From: CAYVQU01 sp964453155
GTDB taxonomy: Bacteria > Chloroflexota > Anaerolineae > Anaerolineales > UBA11858
Assembly (NCBI GenBank): GCA_964453155.1
Contig: CAYVQU010000032.1
Location: forward strand, 1-38,473
Length of the DNA: 38,473 nucleotides
Direction of reading: 5' to 3'
This document shows, piece after piece, positions 15,156 through 22,671 of this stretch (within the stretch, counting starts at the first letter, position 1; the number at the start of each line of letters is the position of its first letter). Both the position numbers and the translations under genes were made by a program. The notes beneath the pieces were generated by a model. It saw only the letters and a program-made list of their open reading frames with translations, ran no database searches and was not told the DNA's origin.

Positions 15156-17300
15156 ATGAGCACAATTACAAAACAAGATCAACCGGTCTACTTGGATACC
15201 GCCCAACCCCGTAAGAAACGCTTAGATGATTTGATCGATCGTTTGACTTTGGACGAGAAAGTTGGCCTGATGAGCCATCCGGCTAAAGCGATTCCACGTT
15301 TGAATATCCCGGCTTACAATTATTGGAGCGAGGCTCTCCACGGGGTAGCTCGCAACGGCCGGGCGACCGTCTTCCCCCAGGCTATTGGGATGGCGGCCAC
15401 CTGGGATCGGGATCTGATCAAAAAAGTCGGCTCAACCATCGGCGATGAAGCCCGGGCCAAATATCACGCGGCCCTGAAGCGCAACGGCTACACCCAAATC
15501 TACCAGGGCCTGACGTTTTGGTCCCCTAACGTCAACTTGTTCCGTGATCCCCGCTGGGGACGGGGCCAGGAGACTTGGGGCGAGGACCCCTTCTTCGCGG
15601 GTGAGATGTCCGCCGCGTTTGTGACCGGTCTGCAAGGGGATCATCCCAAATATCTGAAAGCCGCAGCCTGTGCGAAACACTACGTCGTTCACTCCGGACC
15701 CGAGAAGGATCGCCACCATTTTAATGCCATCTGCACGACGCGGGAGCTTTTCGATTCTTATCTTCCGGCCTTCAATAAATTAGTTATCGAGGCCAAAGTC
15801 GAATCCGTCATGGGTGCCTATAATCGCACCCTGGATGAACCCTGCTGTGCCAGTGAGTTGCTGTTGGTCAATATTCTACGCGGCGAATGGGATTTTCAGG
15901 GCCATGTGGTCTCTGATTGTGGCGCGCTCAGCGATTTTCACCGTAATCATAAAATCACCGCGGATGCCGCTGAATCCTCGGCCCTCGCGCTCGAAAAAGG
16001 TTGCGATTTAGGCTGCGATGAAGTCTTCGATGCTATCCCTGAGGCTATCGAGCGTGGCCTAATTACCGAAGATGATGTTGACCGGGCGCTGGAACGCACT
16101 TTGGGCACCCGTTTCAAGCTGGGAATGTTCGACTCTGATGACGAAGTACCTTTCGCTTCGATTTCTACAGATGTCGTAGCCTGCCCTGAACATCGGCAGT
16201 TATCCCGGCAAACCGCAGCTGAATCGATTGTGCTGCTCAAGAACAAAAATAATATTCTTCCTATCAAACCAGAGACTCAAAAAATCTTTCTGACTGGCCC
16301 CACCGCCACGAGTTTGGAAGTTCTCCTCGGCAATTATTATGGCTTCAACAATGAGATGAGCACCATCCTTGAAGGGGTTACCGGCCGCATCCCGGAGGGG
16401 ATGGGGTTGGAATACCATCCAGGGGCATTATTAGCCCACCCCAATGCCATCAAGGATACCTGGGCACCTGGTATGTCCCAAATGGCCGATCTGACGATCT
16501 GTTGCGTGGGTAATTCGTCAATGCTGGAGGGTGAAGAGGGCGAATCCTTGCTGACCCCCCTCAATGGCGACCGTGACAGCATTTCCCTCCCCGAGAGCCA
16601 GGTGGCCTACATCAAAGATTTGGCCATTCACGGGGCTAAAATCGTCCTGGTGGTCACCGGCGGCAGCCCGATTGCCCTCGGCGAAGTCGAAGAAATGGTC
16701 GAAGCCATTGTGTTTGTCTGGTATCCAGGCATGGAAGGTGGCAAGGCCGTCGCCGATGTCCTCTTTGGGGATATTGCCCCTGCAGGCAAGCTGCCGATCA
16801 CCTTCCCGAAATCGCTTGAGCAACTCCCACCCTTCGATGATTACAGCATGGACGGTCGCACCTACCGCTACATGGCCGAGGAACCACTCTACCCCTTCGG
16901 TTTTGGGCTGAGCTACAGCCAGTTTGAATACTTCAACTTGAAATTGGACCAAGCCGAAGTCGTTACTGGCGACAGTTTGCAGTTCAGCTTCGAGGTCAAG
17001 AATACCGGCACTGTCGCTTCGGCTGAAGTTGCCCAATTTTATTTGAGTGACTTAGAAGCTTCCACCCTGGTCCCAATGCAAAAATTAATCGGATTTGAGC
17101 GGGTGACCCTTGAACCTGGCGAAAGGCAGGCTGTAGAATTTACTATCACCCCCGAAATGATGTCGTTCTTCGACAATGCTGGCCAACTTACCTTGGAGTC
17201 CGGCAAATTCCGTCTGGAAGTGGGGGGCTGCTCCCCCGGCCACCGCGGCCAGAAATTGGGAGCGCCCGCGCCGCAAATTGCCAAATTTGCAGTTAAATAA
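15156..17300 (+). CDS. GH3 beta-xylosidase-like glycoside hydrolase
   Basis: 714 residues from ATG 15156 (TTGGAG 5 nt upstream; an in-frame start at 15120 overlaps the lacI gene and is rejected). No signal peptide, so it likely cleaves imported oligosaccharides. GH3 N-terminal barrel: NYWSEALHGVARNG, KHYVVHSGPEKDRHHFNA and the nucleophile Asp254 in VVSDCGALSDF. The SDCGA form and GPEKDRH are typical of beta-xylosidase / alpha-arabinosidase members. Then the alpha/beta sandwich domain (SIVLLKNKNNILPIK to WYPGMEGGKAVADVLFGD) and a C-terminal fibronectin-III-like domain (about 590-700, YPFGFGLSYSQFEY onwards). Retaining hydrolysis of terminal beta-1,4-xylose is the likely activity. Confidence 0.9.
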   Translation: MSTITKQDQPVYLDTAQPRKKRLDDLIDRLTLDEKVGLMSHPAKAIPRLNIPAYNYWSEALHGVARNGRATVFPQAIGMAATWDRDLIKKVGSTIGDEARAKYHAALKRNGYTQIYQGLTFWSPNVNLFRDPRWGRGQETWGEDPFFAGEMSAAFVTGLQGDHPKYLKAAACAKHYVVHSGPEKDRHHFNAICTTRELFDSYLPAFNKLVIEAKVESVMGAYNRTLDEPCCASELLLVNILRGEWDFQGHVVSDCGALSDFHRNHKITADAAESSALALEKGCDLGCDEVFDAIPEAIERGLITEDDVDRALERTLGTRFKLGMFDSDDEVPFASISTDVVACPEHRQLSRQTAAESIVLLKNKNNILPIKPETQKIFLTGPTATSLEVLLGNYYGFNNEMSTILEGVTGRIPEGMGLEYHPGALLAHPNAIKDTWAPGMSQMADLTICCVGNSSMLEGEEGESLLTPLNGDRDSISLPESQVAYIKDLAIHGAKIVLVVTGGSPIALGEVEEMVEAIVFVWYPGMEGGKAVADVLFGDIAPAGKLPITFPKSLEQLPPFDDYSMDGRTYRYMAEEPLYPFGFGLSYSQFEYFNLKLDQAEVVTGDSLQFSFEVKNTGTVASAEVAQFYLSDLEASTLVPMQKLIGFERVTLEPGERQAVEFTITPEMMSFFDNAGQLTLESGKFRLEVGGCSPGHRGQKLGAPAPQIAKFAVK

Positions 17301-17308
17301 ATGTATAA

Positions 17309-17384
17309 ACACCACCGCAGAGACCGCTGAGAAATTTCTGCGATTTTAGAGAATAATTCTGCTAACGCTGCGGCTCTGCGGTGT
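17309..17384. repeat. Intergenic imperfect palindrome (CGCAGAG family)
   Basis: ACCACCGCAGAGACCGCTGA on the left against CTGCGGCTCTGCGGTGT on the right. The word CGGCTCTGCGGTG recurs as a direct repeat at 17526-17538, flanking the next palindrome. The spacer 17301-17736 holds no gene, only these repeats and the regulatory sites annotated below. Confidence 0.8.
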
Positions 17385-17410
17385 AACGGACCTTAACCGT
17401 GGACTGGTTT

Positions 17411-17484
17411 TTAACCGCTAATCTACGCTAATTTTCACGAATTTTCACCCAATTTTGGCGCAGATTAGCGAAATTCGCGGTTAA
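17411..17484. repeat. Nested intergenic palindrome (CGCTAATCTACGCTAAT family)
   Basis: TTAACCGCTAATCTACGCTAA (first 20 bases are enough to show it) pairs imperfectly with GCAGATTAGCGAAATTCGCGGTTAA. It is itself enclosed by CTTAACCGTGGA (17392-17403) and TCCACGATTAAG (about 17502-17513), and outside that by direct copies of CGGCTCTGCGGTG, giving a nested structure. Confidence 0.75.
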
Positions 17485-17640
17485 TCTTGGTTTTTTTTGA
17501 ACTCCACGATTAAGTACCGTGCTATCGGCTCTGCGGTGATGTTGTTTTTTGTCAAATATTCTAAAACTTTTCTAAACTTCCCAAGGCTGTCCTCTTTGCT
17601 GCTGATTTCCATCCTATCTTCGGGATTTTCTTTTGATCGG

Positions 17641-17690
17641 TATTGACACCGGTGTCATTTTTTGATATCTTATTGACACCGGTGTCAATA
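17641..17690 (+). promoter_or_regulatory. Tandem LacI-type operators overlapping a promoter
   Basis: Two perfect palindromes: TGACACCGGTGTCA (17644-17657) and TATTGACACCGGTGTCAATA (17671-17690), centres 30 bp apart, close to three helical turns. The first includes a TTGACA -35 (17643-17648) with TATCTT at 17666-17671 after 17 nt as -10, so bound repressor would block the promoter. The central CCGG with flanking symmetry fits LacI-family sites. It stands 47 nt before LacI regulator 2 and the xylA operon, implying autorepression. Confidence 0.88.
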
Positions 17691-17692
17691 TC

Positions 17693-17725
17693 AGATTTGC
17701 CAGGTTTTCAAAACCTGGCAAATCT
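17693..17725 (+). repeat. Dispersed 5'-UTR hairpin element, copy 2
   Basis: Perfect 16-bp inverted repeat AGATTTGCCAGGTTTT / AAAACCTGGCAAATCT around a single C. It shares the frame AGA..TG..AGGTTTTCAA.ACCT..CA..TCTA with the element at 4361; differing bases are paired with matching changes on the other arm. It lies between the promoter and the start codon of the second lacI-type gene. Confidence 0.8.
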
Positions 17726-17736
17726 AGAGTGAGAGA

Positions 17737-18747
17737 ATGTCAAAAATAACCATTCGAGACGTTGCCAAACATGCAGGGGTATCCTTCAAAACCGTCTCGC
17801 GCGTCATCAACAATGAACCTTTCGTAAAAGAAGCTACTCGCCAGAAAGTCCAGACTGCGATCGATGAATTGGGTTATGTCATTAGTCTGCCGGCCAAACG
17901 TCTCTCATCAGGTCAATCCTACACCCTGGGGTTAATTTTCCACAACGCCAGTTGGCATTACATTCAGGATGTCCAGAAAGGGGTGATCGAAACCGCCCGA
18001 AAGTTTGGCTATCACACCCTGATGCACCCTTGTGATGTCAGCCACGCGGCTGATATCGACGAAATCTTAACGATGATCTCCCAGCGCCTCGTTGATGGGC
18101 TGATCTTCACCCCCCCAGCTGACAATGCCCAACCCTTGATCCAAAAACTGCAAGAACTCGGGTTCCCCTTCATTTGTCTCTCTCCCAAAGATCGTGAGAA
18201 TATCCATCCGTATGTGACGACTTCTGATCGCCAGGGCGCTTTCGAGATGACCCAATATCTGCTTAACCTGGGCCACAGCCGGATCGGATTTATCCACGGC
18301 CCCGACGAGCAATACGCCCCCCACGATCGTTTTCTCGGCTACCAGCAAGCCCTGACCGCCGCCGAAATTGAATTTGATCCTGCTCTGGTGGTCTACGGCA
18401 ACGACTACTACGAATCCGGCCATGCCGCAACTCAACACCTTTTAACCCTCACCCCTCAACCCTCAGCAATTTTTTGTAATAACGACGAAATGGCTGCCGG
18501 TGCCATTGCCGCCATCTTTGAAGCCGGTCTGCGCGTCCCAGAGAACCTCTCCGTTGTCGGGTTTGACAATATTCCCCTGGCCGCCCAAATCTGGCCGCCG
18601 CTCACCACCGTCGAGCAACCCATCTTCGAAATGGCCGCACACGCCACCACGCATCTGGTCAAAATGCTGGGCGGCAAAACCGATTTTGATCCTGAATTAA
18701 AAATCCCAACCAAACTTTTTATTAGGAAATCAACTTCAAAAATCTGA
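17737..18747 (+). CDS. LacI-family transcriptional regulator 2 (xylose operon)
   Basis: 336 residues. Helix-turn-helix ITIRDVAKHAGVSFKTVSRVIN (4-25), hinge LPAKRLSSGQ, ligand domain with TLGLIFHNASWHYIQDVQKG, GHSRIGFIHGPDEQYAPHDR, PSAIFCNNDEMAAGAI and SVVGFDNIPLAAQIWPPLTTVEQP. First gene of the xylA-mutarotase-like-xylB run and preceded by tandem perfect operators, so it is most likely the xylose-responsive repressor of this operon and of itself. It replaces the ROK-type XylR of Firmicutes. Inducer identity is inferred from context. Confidence 0.95.
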   Translation: MSKITIRDVAKHAGVSFKTVSRVINNEPFVKEATRQKVQTAIDELGYVISLPAKRLSSGQSYTLGLIFHNASWHYIQDVQKGVIETARKFGYHTLMHPCDVSHAADIDEILTMISQRLVDGLIFTPPADNAQPLIQKLQELGFPFICLSPKDRENIHPYVTTSDRQGAFEMTQYLLNLGHSRIGFIHGPDEQYAPHDRFLGYQQALTAAEIEFDPALVVYGNDYYESGHAATQHLLTLTPQPSAIFCNNDEMAAGAIAAIFEAGLRVPENLSVVGFDNIPLAAQIWPPLTTVEQPIFEMAAHATTHLVKMLGGKTDFDPELKIPTKLFIRKSTSKI

Positions 18748-18778
18748 AATGTAGCAATGTTGTTCGTCATAACAACTT

Positions 18779-18855
18779 CACCACAAAGACACCAAGGCAC
18801 GAAGAATCACAAAGAATTTCTTAGTGTTGCTTTGTGACTTTGTGTCTTCGTGGTG
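18779..18855. repeat. Intergenic imperfect palindrome (CCACAAAGACAC family)
   Basis: CACCACAAAGACACCAAGGC and GAATCACAAAG on the left are near-complementary to CTTTGTGACTTTGTGTCTTCG and TGGTG on the right. It sits between the second lacI-type gene and xylA, inside the presumed operon. Confidence 0.85.
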
Positions 18856-18892
18856 AGATTTGAAATATTCTGATAATCGATAGGAGAAAAAC

Positions 18893-20053
18893 ATGTACAC
18901 CCCCAAACCTGAACACAAATTTACTTTCGGCCTGTGGACCGTCGGCAACGTCGGCCGCGACCCCTTTGGTGAGCCGACCCGCCCAGCAAAAAGCCCCGCG
19001 GAACTCGTTTATCTGTTGAGCGAAGTTGGCGCGTACGGCGTCAACTTCCACGACAACGATTTGATCCCCATCGATGCCACCCCCGCGGAGCGCGATCAGA
19101 TTCTCAAAGAATTCAAAAAAGCGCTCGATGAGACTGGTGTCAAAGTCCCGATGGCGACCACCAACTTGTTTGGCGATCCAGCCTTCAAAGATGGGGCCTT
19201 CACCGCCAATGACCCCAACGTGCGGGCTTATGCCGTCCAGAAAACGATGAACTCCATCGACCTGGGAGCCGAACTGGGCGCCAACATCTACGTCTTCTGG
19301 GGCGGCCGTGAGGGGACCGAATCGGATGCCACCAAAGACCCTGTCACTGCGATCAAGCGCAATCGTGAAGCGATGAACTTTCTGTGCGAATACGTCCAGG
19401 ATCAGGGCTACGACTTGAAATTTGCTCTTGAAGCCAAACCCAACGAGCCCCGCGGTGACATCTACAACGCCACAACCGGCCATATGTTGGCCTTCATCGA
19501 GACCCTCGACCACCCTGAGATGGTCGGTGTCAATCCAGAAGTTGCCCATGAGCACATGGCGGGCCTGAACTTCACCCACGGCGTCGCCCAGGCCATCGAA
19601 TCGGGCAAACTCTTCCACATCGACCTCAACGACCAGGCCTTTGGTCGCTACGACCAGGACTTCCGTTTTGGGATGGTCAACCAGAAGAGCGCTTTCTTCC
19701 TGGTCAAACTGCTTGAAGATTACGGTTTCGAGGGCATGCGCCACTTCGACGCCCATGCCTACCGCACCGAAGATTACGAGGGTGTCAAAGATTTCGCCCG
19801 CGGCTGCATGCGCACCTACCTTATCTTGAAGGAAAAAGCCGCCAAATTTAACGCCGATCCGGAAATCCAGGAACTCCTGGCCGAGATCAATGCCGATGAT
19901 GGCAGCATGGACGCTTTCAGAGGGGCCTACTCCGCCGAAAAAGCCGCGGCCCTCAAAGTCTACGATTTTGACCGCGCCGCTCTCGGTGCCCGCGGCCTCA
20001 AATACGAACGCCTCGATCAACTAACCGTTGAATTACTCTTGGGCGCACGCTAA
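18893..20053 (+). CDS. xylA: Xylose isomerase, class I (short type)
   Basis: Converts D-xylose to D-xylulose (and glucose to fructose) with two divalent metals; cytosolic homotetramer. 386 residues without the N-terminal extension of class II. Active-site residues fall at the same numbers as in Streptomyces enzymes: His53 and Asp56 in FHDND, Glu180 and Lys182 in EAKPNEPRGD; the signature VFWGGREGTE is at about 134-143 and HIDLND near 242-247. AGGAGA precedes ATG at 18893. The start of the tail (LNADDGSM-like region) is complete to about residue 386. It is the second gene of the LacI2 operon. Confidence 0.97.
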   Translation: MYTPKPEHKFTFGLWTVGNVGRDPFGEPTRPAKSPAELVYLLSEVGAYGVNFHDNDLIPIDATPAERDQILKEFKKALDETGVKVPMATTNLFGDPAFKDGAFTANDPNVRAYAVQKTMNSIDLGAELGANIYVFWGGREGTESDATKDPVTAIKRNREAMNFLCEYVQDQGYDLKFALEAKPNEPRGDIYNATTGHMLAFIETLDHPEMVGVNPEVAHEHMAGLNFTHGVAQAIESGKLFHIDLNDQAFGRYDQDFRFGMVNQKSAFFLVKLLEDYGFEGMRHFDAHAYRTEDYEGVKDFARGCMRTYLILKEKAAKFNADPEIQELLAEINADDGSMDAFRGAYSAEKAAALKVYDFDRAALGARGLKYERLDQLTVELLLGAR

Positions 20054-20056
20054 TTT

Positions 20057-20117
20057 TTAACGCCAAGGCGCAGAGCCGCGGAGAAAAAACCAATCTCTGC
20101 GGCTTTGCATCTTTGCG
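20057..20117. repeat. Intergenic imperfect palindrome (CGCAGAG family)
   Basis: TTAACGCCAAGGCGCAGAGC on the left against CTCTGCGGCTTTGCATCTTTGCG on the right. It begins 4 nt after the xylA stop. Confidence 0.8.
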
Positions 20118-20143
20118 AATATGCGCTAACAAAGGATGGGCAT

Positions 20144-21022
20144 ATGAAAACAGTAGAATTTTTAGGGCTGGAGTGTGTGGAATTGTCAAATGGTTCGCTG
20201 TCGATGTTGGTGACCAAGTCGGTGGGGCCGCGGGTGATCTCACTCAGCGTGGCAGGGGGCGAAAATATCTTGGCCGAATTGCCAGCTGTAACCATGCCTT
20301 GCCCCGGGAAAGGGGATTTCCATCTGTATGGTGGTCATCGTTTATGGCATGCCCCCGAAAACCCGGCCCGCACCTATCTGCCGGATGATGATCCGGTTGA
20401 TATTACCCAGCTTGACAATGGGATTCAAATCGTTCAGGAAACCGAGGCCGAAACCGGGTTGCAGAAGCAAATTACGGTCCAAATTAACCCCGATCAAAAT
20501 CAAGCCATTCTCACGCATCAACTGACCAATCACGGCCTGTGGCCGGTCACCTGCGCGCCGTGGGCGATTACGCAAGTTAAGCCGGGCGGGGTGGCTCTCT
20601 TGCCGCAAAATCAGGAACTGTGGGACCAAAACCCCACGCTTCCCAATCGCCCCCTGACATTATGGCCCTACACCGACATCAACAGCCCACACATCGAGTG
20701 GGGCAACGATGTCACCCTAATACGGGCCAATATGACGGCCGATCATCTCAAAATCGGGTTCCCCAATCCCCGCGGCTGGCTGGCTTACTGGCTGGCTGGC
20801 ACCCTGTTTGTCAAGCGTGCCAAATTTGATATTCAGGCCGAGTACTACGACTTTGGCAGTTCCAGCGAATGTTACTGCAAAGATGTTTTCCTGGAGTTGG
20901 AAACCTTGGGGCCAAAAGTCACGCTTAACCCTGGGGACAGTACCACTCATATCGAAACCTGGGAACTGTATAGGGATGTTGACGAAGATATCCACGAGAT
21001 TGTTCAATTGATTGAAAATTAA
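20144..21022 (+). CDS. Galactose-mutarotase-like protein (DUF4380 type)
   Basis: 292 residues from ATG 20144 (AAAGGATGGG just upstream; an in-frame start at 20105 lies in the palindromic repeat and is rejected). No signal peptide, so cytosolic. An all-beta, mutarotase-superfamily-like protein: GPRVISLSVAGGENILAELP (about 28-47), FHLYGGHRLWHAPENP with a conserved-looking HRLWHAPE, WAITQVKPGG, then a late YYDFGSSSECYCKDVFLELETLGP segment typical of proteins annotated as DUF4380. Placed between xylose isomerase and xylulokinase, it may interconvert xylose anomers for XylA, which uses the alpha form. That role is inference. Confidence 0.75.
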   Translation: MKTVEFLGLECVELSNGSLSMLVTKSVGPRVISLSVAGGENILAELPAVTMPCPGKGDFHLYGGHRLWHAPENPARTYLPDDDPVDITQLDNGIQIVQETEAETGLQKQITVQINPDQNQAILTHQLTNHGLWPVTCAPWAITQVKPGGVALLPQNQELWDQNPTLPNRPLTLWPYTDINSPHIEWGNDVTLIRANMTADHLKIGFPNPRGWLAYWLAGTLFVKRAKFDIQAEYYDFGSSSECYCKDVFLELETLGPKVTLNPGDSTTHIETWELYRDVDEDIHEIVQLIEN

Positions 21023-21023
21023 T

Positions 21024-21092
21024 CAGACGCAGATGCGCGCAGATTACGCTGATAAATTACAAAAATCAGCGTTTATCTGCGTTCATCAGCGC
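21024..21092. repeat. Intergenic imperfect palindrome (CGCAGATNACGCTGAT family)
   Basis: CAGACGCAGATGCGCGCAGA then TTACGCTGAT on the left; AATCAGCGTTTATCTGCG then TTCATCAGCG on the right. Begins one base after the stop codon of the mutarotase-like gene. A related copy is at 38338. Confidence 0.85.
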
Positions 21093-21113
21093 CCCAAAAT
21101 GAAGGAAATTAAC

Positions 21114-22601
21114 ATGACCTACTTCATTGGAATTGACTCATCCACAACCGCGACCAAAGCTTTGTTGATGGATGCCGATGGAAAAGTGGTCGCCGTCGCG
21201 GCCTCAGAATATGATTACGATACGCCGCATCCCCTATGGAGCGAACAAAGTCCGGATTTATGGTGGACTGCCACGGCCGAGAGTATTCGCGGCGTTTTGG
21301 CGGATTCCGGGGTAACCGGGGATCAGGTTAAGGGTATTGGTCTCACCGGACAGATGCACGGCCTGGTTTTACTCGATAAAAACGGTGAGGTGCTGCGCCC
21401 GGCGCTTCTATGGAACGACCAACGAACCAGCACCCAATGCGACCAGATTCGAGATCGAGTGGGGAAGGAAAAATTGATCCAGATCACGGGCAACGATGCT
21501 CTCACTGGGTTTACTTCTCCAAAGATTCTCTGGGTCCACGACGAGGAGCCTGAAATCTACGCTCAAATCGACCAGATTTTGCTCCCCAAAGATTACGTCC
21601 GCTTCAAGTTGACCGGCGAATATGCCTCTGACCGGGCCGGTGGCTCTGGAACGGCATTATTCGACGTGCATGAACGTACCTGGTCATCAGAGATTTTGGA
21701 AGCCCTCGAAATCAATCCGGAGTGGCTGCCGCCGACCTTTGAAGGTACCGAAATTACGGGTACAATTTCGGCCGCGGCAGCCGCAGCGACTGGTTTAGTC
21801 GCGGGCACGCCCGTGATGGGTGGCGGCGGTGATCAGGCCGCGGCCGCAGTCGGTACCGGCGCCGTCGAAGAAGGGATCATTTCGGTCAGCTTGGGCACTT
21901 CTGGGGTGGTGTTTGCCTCTATGAACGAGTGTGCCATTGAACCGGAGGGCCGTTTGCACGCCTTTTGCCATTCTGTCCCTGGAAAATGGCACTTCATGGG
22001 TGTAATGCTTTCCGCCGCGGGTAGTTTGCGCTGGCACCGCGATACCTTCGCCCCTGGCGTTGATTTTGGCAAGTTTGTTGGTCCGGCCGCGGCAGTTCCA
22101 GCAGGTAGTGACGGCCTGCTTTTCCTGCCCTACCTAACCGGTGAACGGACGCCGCACCCCGATCCAATGGCGCGCGGTGGGTTCATTGGCCTAACGGTTC
22201 GTCATTCTTTGCCCCACCTGACCCGCGCTGTGCTCGAAGGGGTTTCCTTCGGGCTGCGAGACAGTTTTGAGTTGATGAAGGCCGCCGGTTTGACGGATAT
22301 CTCCCAAGTCCGGGTTACGGGCGGTGGAGCCAAGAGTCCCCTTTGGCTCCAGATTTTGGCCGATGTTTTCAATGCGGAAATGGTCACCCTGGCTTCATCA
22401 GAAGGGGCGGCTTATGGCGCAGCGTTGTTGGCCGCGACGGGTGCGGGCGCATTTAATTCGATCCCCGAAGCTTGCGCCGCGGTCACCCAGATCACCGGGC
22501 GAATGATTCCAGGTGAAAATGTTCAGGTTTACGAAGATTTGTATCCGCTGTATCGTGATTTGTACCCCGCTTTAAAACCGACTTTTAATGCTTTGGCATA
22601 A
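21114..22601 (+). CDS. xylB: Xylulokinase
   Basis: Phosphorylates D-xylulose to D-xylulose 5-phosphate with ATP; FGGY carbohydrate kinase, cytosolic. 495 residues from ATG 21114, with AAGGA 7 nt upstream. Longer in-frame versions would translate the palindromic repeat and are rejected. Motifs: GIDSSTTATKALLMD (phosphate-1, about 5-19), GLTGQMHGLVLLD (substrate loop), WNDQRT, the catalytic-Asp motif GGGGDQAAAAVG (about 236-247), GTSGVVFAS (phosphate-2), LTGERTPHPDP and RVTGGGAKSPLWLQI (adenosine). It ends the xylose operon; a convergent repeat separates it from thrC. Confidence 0.96.
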   Translation: MTYFIGIDSSTTATKALLMDADGKVVAVAASEYDYDTPHPLWSEQSPDLWWTATAESIRGVLADSGVTGDQVKGIGLTGQMHGLVLLDKNGEVLRPALLWNDQRTSTQCDQIRDRVGKEKLIQITGNDALTGFTSPKILWVHDEEPEIYAQIDQILLPKDYVRFKLTGEYASDRAGGSGTALFDVHERTWSSEILEALEINPEWLPPTFEGTEITGTISAAAAAATGLVAGTPVMGGGGDQAAAAVGTGAVEEGIISVSLGTSGVVFASMNECAIEPEGRLHAFCHSVPGKWHFMGVMLSAAGSLRWHRDTFAPGVDFGKFVGPAAAVPAGSDGLLFLPYLTGERTPHPDPMARGGFIGLTVRHSLPHLTRAVLEGVSFGLRDSFELMKAAGLTDISQVRVTGGGAKSPLWLQILADVFNAEMVTLASSEGAAYGAALLAATGAGAFNSIPEACAAVTQITGRMIPGENVQVYEDLYPLYRDLYPALKPTFNALA

Positions 22602-22605
22602 ATTC

Positions 22606-22671
22606 AAACCACAAAGGACACAAAGTTGCACTAAGTAATTTCTTGGTGCTCTTCGTGTCCTTTGTGGTTAA
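22606..22671. repeat. Intergenic palindrome (CCACAAAGGACAC family) between xylB and thrC
   Basis: AACCACAAAGGACACAAAG on the left, CTTCGTGTCCTTTGTGGTTAA on the right, strongly complementary. The right end includes the thrC stop codon (22668-22670, minus strand). Being a hairpin between convergent genes, it may serve as a two-way terminator, though T-runs are absent. Confidence 0.9.

Noticed and set aside
18821..20020. 399-codon open frame on the minus strand opposite xylA
   Set aside because: Shadow frame of a codon-biased gene; the plus-strand product is a textbook xylose isomerase with its active-site residues in place.
21012..21113. N-terminal extension of xylulokinase
   Set aside because: It would translate the palindromic repeat at 21024-21092; the ATG at 21114 has a good ribosome site and aligns with the start of FGGY kinases.
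22606..22671. Standard rho-independent terminator between xylB and thrC
   Set aside because: The hairpin is strong but has no T-run on either strand and belongs to the CCACAAAGGACAC repeat family, so it is annotated as a repeat.
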